Positions 25,859-32,954 of a stretch of 64,000 bases of DNA are shown here, piece by piece; position 1 is the first letter of the stretch, and every line of letters starts with the position of its first letter. The notes under the pieces are model-generated. The model was not told the DNA's origin, did no database searches, and worked only from the letters and a program-made list of their open reading frames with translations. The translations under genes were made by a program, and so were the position numbers. Location: positions 186,001-250,000 of the forward strand of contig DATNCQ010000214.1 of NCBI GenBank assembly GCA_035571515.1. The letters are read 5' to 3'. This stretch comes from Gp6-AA40 sp035571515. GTDB taxonomy: Bacteria; Acidobacteriota; Vicinamibacteria; Vicinamibacterales; UBA2999.

Positions 25859-27655
25859 GTGAAGAAGAGGTACATCGCGCTTGCCGCCGCCGCCATCGTC
25901 GGCGCAGCGGGAGTTCCTTCCGCGTACTCGAAGCTCGACGAATACCGTGTCGTCGTCCCCGACTATCAGCGCCCGGCCGAAGTCCTGACGCTCGATCAGC
26001 ACTGGACGGACCAGCAGCGCCAGCAGTTCCATCACACGCCGCAGGGCACCCGGCTGCTGCCGGCGGACTGGTTCCGGGCCCTCGAGCAGCCGTGTTTTTC
26101 GCCGTTCGGCTGCGACCCGTTCGCCGACCCGGCGTACCTCAGTGGATTCGGCTTCATCCCCAGTCATAAGGACGCCCTGAACCCCGACGGGCTGCCGGTC
26201 GGATTTGCGCTCGACAACGACTTCGTCGACCCGATCGAGAAGCGCGCCTACCCAGTGGTGGGACTGACCTGCGCCGCCTGCCATACCGGCGAGCTGTACT
26301 ACCGGAACTACGCGGTGCAGGTCGAAGGGGCGCCGGCGATGATCGAGGTCGCCGCGTTCCAAAAGGCGCTCGGCCTCGCGCTGGCATTCACCGACACCTT
26401 CCCGATGAGCGTCGGCCGGTACGGACGGTTCGAGCGGCGCGTGCTCGGGCCGAACGCCACCGACGCGCAGAAGGCCGACCTCAAGCGGCAGGTCGACGCG
26501 TACCTTGCGGGCGCGCGGCGTCAGCTGGACGTCACCAACGCGGGCCACATTTACGACAACGGCGCCGGGTTCATGCGCACCGACGCGCTCGCGCGCATCG
26601 GCAACCAGGTCTTTGCGGCCGACACCAACATTGACGCCAACTACGCCATTGCGAACGCGCCGGTGCGCTTCCCGCAGATCTGGGACGCATCGTGGTTCAA
26701 CTGGGTGCAGTACAACTCGTCGATCGCCGATCCGCTGGCGCGCAACATCGGCGAGGCGCTCGGCGTGCGCGCGGTCGTCAAGCTGTTCGGGTCCGACGCA
26801 TCCAGCTTCGAGAACTCCGTCAACATGCGCGGCCTGCACACCATCGAGGAGCTGCTCGCCGGCCCACGCCAGTTCCAGGGACTCTCGTCGCCGAAGTGGC
26901 CGGCGATGTTTCCGGCGCTCGATCCGCGCAAGGTCGAAGCCGGCGCCGCGCTCTACAGCCAGCGCTGCCAGCAGTGCCACCTGCCGCCGCGCCAGGAGCT
27001 GATCGCGGATCTCGACGCGATCGCCTACGACAAGAGCCACGAATCGAAGTACTGGTGGAAGAGCGCGAGCGGCAACTGGTACCTGAAGGTGTCGGACGTC
27101 GAGCTGGATTACGTCGGCACCGATCCGCGGCAGGCCACGGACTTCAAGCGCAGGACCGCGAGCACGGGCGACCTGGGGAAAGGTGTCGTGTCGGCCGCTG
27201 CGGGCCTCGACCTCGTGACCGGCGGCATCGCGGATCGCTTCTTCCGCCTGCAGCACATGGCGCCGGCCGATCGCGTGACGTGGTCCGGCGGCCGCGACCC
27301 CGCAGACGCGCGCGTGCGCGACGACCTGATCTACAAGGCACGGCCGCTCAACGGCATCTGGGCGGTGGCGCCCTACCTGCACAACGGCTCGGTGCCCACC
27401 CTCGACGCGCTGCTCTCGTCGGACGACTCCGCGCGCCCCGCGCAGTTCTGGATGGGCAGCAAGCAGTTCGATCCCGTGAAGGTCGGCTACGACGGCATCG
27501 AGATCCCGGGCGCGACGCTGTTCGACACGACGCAGCCGGGCAACAGCAACTCCGGCCACCGGTTCAAGGACGCACCAAGGGGCAACGGCGTCATTGGGCC
27601 CGCGTTCTCGGCCGACGAGCGCGCGGCCATCATCGAGTACTTGAAATCGCTATGA
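25859..27655 (+). CDS. RoxA/RoxB-like dihaem c-type cytochrome
   Basis: 598 residues with N-terminal signal (to about PSAYS). Two haem c motifs are seen: CAACH at 138-142 and CQQCH at 370-374. The late block ARPLNGIWAVAPYLHNGSVPTL is characteristic of the di-haem peroxidase-like family that includes rubber oxygenases RoxA and RoxB. A GTG start is supported by GGGGAGG. Family members act in the periplasm or outside the cell; some cleave polyisoprene, others have unknown substrates, so no substrate is claimed. Probably transcribed alone. Confidence 0.85.
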   Translation: MKKRYIALAAAAIVGAAGVPSAYSKLDEYRVVVPDYQRPAEVLTLDQHWTDQQRQQFHHTPQGTRLLPADWFRALEQPCFSPFGCDPFADPAYLSGFGFIPSHKDALNPDGLPVGFALDNDFVDPIEKRAYPVVGLTCAACHTGELYYRNYAVQVEGAPAMIEVAAFQKALGLALAFTDTFPMSVGRYGRFERRVLGPNATDAQKADLKRQVDAYLAGARRQLDVTNAGHIYDNGAGFMRTDALARIGNQVFAADTNIDANYAIANAPVRFPQIWDASWFNWVQYNSSIADPLARNIGEALGVRAVVKLFGSDASSFENSVNMRGLHTIEELLAGPRQFQGLSSPKWPAMFPALDPRKVEAGAALYSQRCQQCHLPPRQELIADLDAIAYDKSHESKYWWKSASGNWYLKVSDVELDYVGTDPRQATDFKRRTASTGDLGKGVVSAAAGLDLVTGGIADRFFRLQHMAPADRVTWSGGRDPADARVRDDLIYKARPLNGIWAVAPYLHNGSVPTLDALLSSDDSARPAQFWMGSKQFDPVKVGYDGIEIPGATLFDTTQPGNSNSGHRFKDAPRGNGVIGPAFSADERAAIIEYLKSL

Positions 27656-27682
27656 CCTGGCTGTAACCGCAGCACCAATCGT

Positions 27683-27735
27683 GAAACGCGGCCGGCAGCC
27701 AGCGGCGCGGGAACCTCTGGTTTCCGGCGCGTTTC
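27683..27735. terminator. Nested hairpin after the cytochrome gene
   Basis: Outer arms GAAACGCG (27683-27690) and CGCGTTTC (27728-27735) enclose an inner GGAACC/GGTTTCC dyad. It follows the stop of the RoxA-like gene by 27 bp, a plausible transcript end although no T-run follows. Confidence 0.45.
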
Positions 27736-27811
27736 GTCATCGGCGTACGTGGAATGTGGCTTGCTCTCCCTTCGGCCGCACCCCGGCCCCCAGTCAGAAG
27801 GGAGTCGACCC

Positions 27812-28144
27812 GTGGTCAATGCGGCTTTCGTCTCGGATCTCCAGAATCGCGTCCCCAAGACCAGTTGTCCCGCCTGCGGTGAACCCCACCTCGAATTCGC
27901 GATGCGCTGCGACGTCGGCACCACCGAGTGCCTGTTCGTGGCGCGCTGCGAGCGCTGTCACATGATCTTCGGCGTCGACGCGGACTCCTTCCCCGAAGGC
28001 GTGTCGGCGACCAGCGGCGTCCAACCGGGACAGCTGCAGTGTGCGCATTGCGCGCAGAGCCTCGTGATGGTCACGCTGTCGTGCAGCGCGACGTCGCATT
28101 CGTGCCGCTACGCGCTGCGCTGCCCGCGCTGCGATTCACACTGA
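27812..28144 (+). CDS. Small double zinc-ribbon protein
   Basis: 110 residues with four CxxC pairs (Cys 19/22, 46/49, 77/80, 104/107), which predicts two zinc ribbons, one CPAC/CERC and one CAHC/CPRC. No signal peptide, so cytosolic. I do not recognise a named family. GTG 27812 is supported by AAGGGAG. Its last 9 bases overlap the end of the convergent tctA gene. Confidence 0.7.
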   Translation: MVNAAFVSDLQNRVPKTSCPACGEPHLEFAMRCDVGTTECLFVARCERCHMIFGVDADSFPEGVSATSGVQPGQLQCAHCAQSLVMVTLSCSATSHSCRYALRCPRCDSH

Positions 28145-29614
28145 CGCGGCGGCGGCACGGCGCGCGGAGCGTGCCTCGCGCAGGCGGCGGACGAGCGCGC
28201 CGGTGACGAAGAGCAAGGCGAGGGCGAGCAGGCCGGCGGCGATCGGATCCTGGATGAACGTGCGATAGTCGCCGGCCGAGATCACCAGCGCGCGGCGGTA
28301 GTTCGACTCGACCACGAAGCCGAGCACGACGCCGAGCACCATCGGCAGCACGGGCAGCCGGAAGTACTTCATCGCGCTGCCGAGCACGCCGAACCCGAGC
28401 GTCAGCCCAACGTGGAAGATGCTGTTCTGGATGGCGTAGACGCCCGACACGACCAGCGCGTAGATGAACGCCATCAGGTACGGCTTCGGGCGGTTCACGA
28501 GCCACATGCACGGCGACATGATCAGGTAGCCGATGATCAGCATCGCCACGTTGCCCGCGAACATCCCGACGTAGAGGCCGTGCACGACGTCCGCGTGGCT
28601 GACGAAGAGCAGCGGGCCGGGAATGAGGCCGTGCATCAGGAAGCCGCCGAGCAGCACCGCCGATGAATTCGAGCTCGGAATGCCGAGGCTCAGCATCGGC
28701 ACCAGCGCCGTGCAGGCCACCGTGTTGTTCGCCGCTTCGGGCGCGGCGATCCCTTCCGGCGAGCCGTGGCCGAATTCCTCCTTGTGCCGCGACCAGCGGC
28801 GCGCCTCGTTGTAGGCGAGAAAGCTCGACACCGCTCCGCCGCCGCCCGGCATCATCCCCTCGAAGGCGCCGAGCAGCGATCCGATGATCTGGGGACGCGC
28901 AATCCGCTTCCAGAGCGCCGGGCTCGGGAACTTGATGCGCGCGTCCTCGCGCGTCGCCTTCGCCCAGTCGGGCTCGCCCGTCTTCACGAACAGGTCGCCG
29001 ACCGCATACAAGCCGACCATCACGAGCAGCGGCGGAATCCCCGACAGCAGCTCCGGGCTGTCGAACGTGAACCGGTTCAGCCCCGTCACCGGGTCGGTGC
29101 CGACCGTGGAGATCATCAGGCCGAGGACACCGGCGATGAGTCCCGTGACCAGCGAATCGCCCGCCAGTGTGGCGATCACGCTCAGGCCGAGCACGCCGAG
29201 CGCGAAGTACGCCGGCGGCGTGAAGGCGAGCGCGACGGTCGACAGGCGTTCGGTCAGGCCGACGAGCACCAGCATGCCGAACAGGCCGCCGACGAAGCCC
29301 GAATAGAGCGAGATGCCGAGCGCCTCCCCGGCCCTCCCCTGCACCTTCATCATGTAACCGTCGACGACGGTCGCAGCCGCGGCGTTGGTGCCGGGCGTCC
29401 TGATCAGGATCGCGGGAATCGACCCGCCGTATTCCGCGCCGATGTACGTGCAGGCGAGCATCACCACCGCGGTCGTCGGCGCCATGCTGTAGGTGAACGG
29501 TAGCAGCAGCGCCATCGTGATCGACGGCGAGATGCCAGGCAGCGCGCCGCCGAGAATTCCCCACGCGACGCCGCCGAAGGCGGCGGGAATGACGGTCAGA
29601 AAAGCGACGGCCAT
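28136..29614 (-). CDS. tctA: Tripartite tricarboxylate transporter, large permease TctA
   Basis: 492 residues, the normal size for TctA, with about 10-12 hydrophobic segments. Family blocks include GILGGALPGISPSITMALLLPFT near the start, YGGSIPAILIRTPGT, and FEGMMPGGGGAVSSFLAYNEA. It forms the transport channel for a carboxylate delivered by the binding protein TctC. Its start overlaps the end of tctB by 19 bp, and the order tctC-tctB-tctA on the minus strand forms an operon. Confidence 0.92.
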   Translation of the reverse strand: MAVAFLTVIPAAFGGVAWGILGGALPGISPSITMALLLPFTYSMAPTTAVVMLACTYIGAEYGGSIPAILIRTPGTNAAAATVVDGYMMKVQGRAGEALGISLYSGFVGGLFGMLVLVGLTERLSTVALAFTPPAYFALGVLGLSVIATLAGDSLVTGLIAGVLGLMISTVGTDPVTGLNRFTFDSPELLSGIPPLLVMVGLYAVGDLFVKTGEPDWAKATREDARIKFPSPALWKRIARPQIIGSLLGAFEGMMPGGGGAVSSFLAYNEARRWSRHKEEFGHGSPEGIAAPEAANNTVACTALVPMLSLGIPSSNSSAVLLGGFLMHGLIPGPLLFVSHADVVHGLYVGMFAGNVAMLIIGYLIMSPCMWLVNRPKPYLMAFIYALVVSGVYAIQNSIFHVGLTLGFGVLGSAMKYFRLPVLPMVLGVVLGFVVESNYRRALVISAGDYRTFIQDPIAAGLLALALLFVTGALVRRLREARSARRAAAASV

Positions 29615-30111
29615 ATCCCCGGGGGATGCGGGATGTGGAGCAACCGTACGAACAGCAGCCAGAGGACGAGCGCCCCGCCTACGGCCACCGCGAGGGAGCG
29701 CCGGTTCATTGCGCCGCCCTGGAAGTAAATCGTGGACGCGATGAGTCCGGCGATCGACACGATGTACCCAAGCCGCGTCACCAGCGCGACGTAGACGACG
29801 CCGTTCATCAGCATGCCGAACGTGCGCCAGCCGACGTTGCGCGGTAGCGGCGGCCCCTCGGGGACCGGCGGCGCCACGGCAATCGCTGGCGCGTCCCGCA
29901 CGGCTGCCGTCCGGCGCGCCAGCGTCGCCCGCCCGATCAGGACGATCGACAGGATCGCGAGCAGCGCCGCATAGGTCTTCGGGAGACCCTGCGCGCCGAT
30001 GACGTCGGCAATGTCGCTTTGTGGAATGCGGACCGCCATCAGGTAGTAGCCCGCGGCAATGGCGAGCGTCGCGCAGCCGAGGACGAGCTCGCGGCGCGAG
30101 TCCTCGCTCAT
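29596..30111 (-). CDS. tctB: Tripartite tricarboxylate transporter, small subunit TctB
   Basis: 171 residues with four predicted membrane segments: near 10-27, 45-60, 100-125 and 135-160. A Pro/Ala-rich loop separates the first and second pair. Size and position between tctC (13 bp) and tctA identify it although TctB sequences are poorly conserved. Auxiliary membrane subunit of the transporter. Confidence 0.85.
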   Translation of the reverse strand: MSEDSRRELVLGCATLAIAAGYYLMAVRIPQSDIADVIGAQGLPKTYAALLAILSIVLIGRATLARRTAAVRDAPAIAVAPPVPEGPPLPRNVGWRTFGMLMNGVVYVALVTRLGYIVSIAGLIASTIYFQGGAMNRRSLAVAVGGALVLWLLFVRLLHIPHPPGIWPSLF

Positions 30112-30124
30112 GGCGCCGCCCGCG

Positions 30125-31081
30125 TCACTTGATCACGCCGGTCTGCCTGAGGAAGTCCGCCGTCTGGCGCCCGAAGTCGTCCATGAACACGACGTATTCC
30201 GCGTGCGGCATGAACCCGGGCTGCAGGTTGTCGTCGGTGTAGAGCTTCTTGTACTCGGGATCGTCGAGCAGCGTGCGAACGGCCGATTCCCACGCGGCGA
30301 TGATCTCGGGCGGCGTCCCCTTGGGCCCCGCCAGCCCGCGGAACTTTCGCACCGCGAGGTCGATGCCCTGCTCCCGCACGGTCGGCACCTGCGGGAACTG
30401 CGACATCCGCTCCTCGCCGACGACGCCCAGCAGCCGGAGCTTCCCCGCATCGAGCTGGCCGCGCATCTCCTGCAGCTCGCCGATCCCCATGTCGAGCGTG
30501 TGGTTCAGCACGTTGATCAGCATGTCGCCGCCGCCTTCGAAGGTCGCGATCGCCGGCGTCACGCCCGCCTTCTGCTTGATCCGCTCCATCGTCTGCCGCT
30601 CGAGCGACGCGGGATTGGCCGCGCCCCACTTGCCGCCGCCGGCCCGTGCGTGCTCGAGCACGGCCTGCAGCGTCTCGTACTTCGAATCGGCGGCCGTGAA
30701 GAGCACCTCGGGGTCGTAGAACATGTTGACGAGCGGGTCGAGGTCCTTGTAGGACGCCGCGGGCTTGCTCATCAACGACGTGTAGATGAAGGTCGGCGTC
30801 GTCGCGTAGAACATGCCGCCGTCGGGTTTGGCCACGGCGAGCGCCGCCATCGCGCGCGCGCCACTGCCCCCCTGCATGTTCTCGACGACGATGGTTTTGT
30901 GCATGATGCGCGAGAGGTGCGGCGCCATCGTGCGCAGGAACACGTCGCTGCCGCCCCCCGGGCTCGAATGGGTCACCAGCGTGACGACCGAGCCGCCGCC
31001 TTCCGCAGGGTTGACCGCGCCGCACGAGGCGGACAGCAGGCCGAGAGACAGCACCAGCGAGACCGTGAAACCGTTGCACAT
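30125..31081 (-). CDS. tctC: Tripartite tricarboxylate transporter binding protein TctC (lipoprotein)
   Basis: 318 residues. The start region MCNGFTVSLVLSLGLLSASC has a lipobox with the lipidated Cys at residue 20, so the binding protein is membrane-anchored rather than free. The TctC/Bug fold is clear: THSSPGGGSDVFLRT at the N terminus, VVENMQGGSGARAMAALAVA, and RGLAGPKGTPPEIIAAW near the C terminus. It should capture a carboxylate for TctAB; the substrate is unknown. Confidence 0.9.
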   Translation of the reverse strand: MCNGFTVSLVLSLGLLSASCGAVNPAEGGGSVVTLVTHSSPGGGSDVFLRTMAPHLSRIMHKTIVVENMQGGSGARAMAALAVAKPDGGMFYATTPTFIYTSLMSKPAASYKDLDPLVNMFYDPEVLFTAADSKYETLQAVLEHARAGGGKWGAANPASLERQTMERIKQKAGVTPAIATFEGGGDMLINVLNHTLDMGIGELQEMRGQLDAGKLRLLGVVGEERMSQFPQVPTVREQGIDLAVRKFRGLAGPKGTPPEIIAAWESAVRTLLDDPEYKKLYTDDNLQPGFMPHAEYVVFMDDFGRQTADFLRQTGVIK

Positions 31082-31142
31082 CTGTTCGGGTTGTGGGGCG
31101 CCCGTGAGTCTCGCACAGGCGCGCGACGCCGCCAAATACAAA

Positions 31143-31171
31143 TTGCCCGGGCAGTCCCCTCCCCGTATACT
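31143..31171 (+). promoter_or_regulatory. Probable promoter of the third DUF6152 module
   Basis: TTGCCC (31143-31148) and TATACT (31166-31171) are 17 bp apart. This gives a leader of about 130 nt before the ATG at 31310 that includes the whole TCCAAG palindrome. Confidence 0.6.
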
Positions 31172-31183
31172 GCTGCCGTTATT

Positions 31184-31290
31184 CGAGTTCCAAGAGCCAG
31201 GCTGCAAGCTCCGAGCTCCAAAAACCAGGTTCCAACAAGAGCCTGGGAATTTGGAACTTGGATCTTGGAACTTGGATCTTGGAGCTTGAT
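31184..31290. repeat. TCCAAG/CTTGGA palindromic repeat (copy 2)
   Basis: Units GAGTTCCAAG, AAGCTCCGAGCTCCA and GGTTCCAA pair with TTTGGAACTTGGATC repeats downstream. Same family as 23625-23700, but here it lies between divergent genes, in the predicted leader of the 31310 gene. Confidence 0.75.
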
Positions 31291-31309
31291 CCCATTTCTG
31301 AGAGGCTCT

Positions 31310-31696
31310 ATGACCGCAGTGAGAAACCTCGGATTGACGGCTGTCCTGGCGGCCGCGATGGCGCTCGCCGTGTCGTCCCCCGCGTGGTCGCACCACTCCC
31401 ACGCGATGTTCGATCACGACAAGGAGGTGACGATCACCGGAACGGTCTCGCAGTACATCTTCCGGAACCCGCACGTATTTCTCTACATGGACGTGCAGAA
31501 CGACGCCGGCGGGACGATCACTTACACCGTCGAGTTTTCGAACCTGACGAACATGTTGAAGATGGGTTTCTCCGCGACCACGTTCAAAGCCGGCGACAAG
31601 GTGACGGTCACCATGCATCCGCTGAACGACGGCCGTCCCGGCGGCAACTACATCGTCGCGACGTCCGCCGACGGCAAGCAGTTGGGAAGGCTCTGA
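31310..31696 (+). CDS. Secreted DUF6152 protein (copy 3)
   Basis: 128 residues; the signal peptide ends SPAWS and the mature chain should start His-His-Ser-His. The NPH triplet occurs in FRNPHVFLYMDV. GAGAGG precedes the ATG. The next gene begins 5 bp after the stop and belongs to the VER/DPxVF family, repeating the pairing seen at 14047-15235. Confidence 0.85.
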   Translation: MTAVRNLGLTAVLAAAMALAVSSPAWSHHSHAMFDHDKEVTITGTVSQYIFRNPHVFLYMDVQNDAGGTITYTVEFSNLTNMLKMGFSATTFKAGDKVTVTMHPLNDGRPGGNYIVATSADGKQLGRL

Positions 31697-31701
31697 GCGT
31701 C

Positions 31702-32835
31702 GTGCGCGCCTTATTGACGGCGCTGCTGGCCGGGTTGGTGACGATTCCCGCCATCGCGCAGACGCAGACGGAGAAGCCGACGATCTTCACCACCACGGAC
31801 TTCCGACAGGACCGCGACCTGTGGACCGATCCGGCGTACTACCGGAACAACACGCCCGGCCAGCTTCGCGGCATGGCGATCAACGTCGAGGGACGCCGCA
31901 CCGGGCAGGAGCTCTCCGCGCGTCCCTACGGCTCGCAGGGGACCGGACGAGCCGACGCGGCGAGCGTCAAGAGTCCCTATCCCTATACGAACGCGTGGGA
32001 CCACTACCAGGCGCTGCTCACGCAGGCCAACGGCGGCACGAAGCACACGAGGGCGACGCTCCCCGACTGGAGCGGTCATTGGAGCGGCGGCGCCAACTTC
32101 GGCGGCGGCGCGCCGGCCAGCTCGATTGCCGCCATGCTGACGCCGAAGTACCGCGAAACGTTCGTGCAGGAAATGAAGGCGGTGACGGAAGGACGCATCT
32201 GGTCGGCCAACTCGATCTGCCTTCCCGGCGGCTACTTCGACGCGGTCAGCGCGGAGGAGTTCGTCGTCACGCCGGGGCGCGTCTATTCGATGGGCTCCGG
32301 CAACGGCTCGTTCACGGCCCGGTGGATTTACACGGACGGCACCCCGCACAGCCCGACGGAGAAGGAATTTCCGAAGTGGCACGGCGAGTCGATCGGCTTC
32401 TGGAACGGCGACGAGCTCGTCGTCCACACCAACCAGATTCACGGATGGAAGGGCGGGCTCTCCGAGTTCAGCGATCGGCTGGAGACCGTTGAACGGTATC
32501 GCCTGGTTGGCGATCGTCTCGAGGGCGAGATCACGCTCTACGATCCCGAGGTGTACGTGAGCCCGATCAACGGGCGGCTGCGGTTCCAGCGCGACAAGGA
32601 GACGGCGTACGAGGACCGGATGCAGTTCAACACCTGCACCGACACGAACGGTCCCTCACCCAACGTCTACATGGACGACAAGGGGCTGCTCAACGAGCGC
32701 GTCGCCGGAGATGCCCTCTACTGGGAACCCGCGGACCCGCGCCCGTGGGCGACCTATTTCAACGAGAGCGACAAACGCTACAAGGCGTCCGGGCTGAAGC
32801 CGACCGCGCGCACAGGCACGCCAATCAAGAAATAG
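31702..32835 (+). CDS. Exported protein of the VER/DPKVF/PW family (member 4, divergent)
   Basis: 377 residues from GTG 31702; signal peptide ends at AIAQT. An extra N-terminal ~110 residues precede the family region. Recognisable elements are DWSGHW, ICLPGGY, WNGDELVVHTNQ, RLETVERYRL and DPEVYVSP, with a longer C-terminal tail. Co-transcribed with the DUF6152 gene in front. Function unknown, presumably periplasmic. Confidence 0.8.
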   Translation: MRALLTALLAGLVTIPAIAQTQTEKPTIFTTTDFRQDRDLWTDPAYYRNNTPGQLRGMAINVEGRRTGQELSARPYGSQGTGRADAASVKSPYPYTNAWDHYQALLTQANGGTKHTRATLPDWSGHWSGGANFGGGAPASSIAAMLTPKYRETFVQEMKAVTEGRIWSANSICLPGGYFDAVSAEEFVVTPGRVYSMGSGNGSFTARWIYTDGTPHSPTEKEFPKWHGESIGFWNGDELVVHTNQIHGWKGGLSEFSDRLETVERYRLVGDRLEGEITLYDPEVYVSPINGRLRFQRDKETAYEDRMQFNTCTDTNGPSPNVYMDDKGLLNERVAGDALYWEPADPRPWATYFNESDKRYKASGLKPTARTGTPIKK

Positions 32836-32884
32836 CGGCAGCTCGGTCAACTCCCAATTTCAACTCCCAATTCCCAAGACGGTG

Positions 32885-32906
32885 GGGCCGACTTTCGGGT
32901 CGGCCC
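32885..32906. repeat. GC hairpin (copy 4)
   Basis: GGGCCGAC and GTCGGCCC arms with a TTTCGG loop, between convergent genes. Preceded by two tandem CAACTCCCAATT units (32849-32874). Confidence 0.7.
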
Positions 32907-32925
32907 TCGCCTCGCGGTGTCGTAG

Positions 32926-32947
32926 GGGCCGACCTTCAGGTCGGCCC
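32926..32947. repeat. TTCA-loop GC hairpin (copy 5)
   Basis: Perfect GGGCCGACC-TTCA-GGTCGGCCC, identical to copy 1 at 1402-1423, 20 bp after copy 4. It sits just before the stop codon of the minus-strand receptor. Confidence 0.75.
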
Positions 32948-32954
32948 ACCCGCG

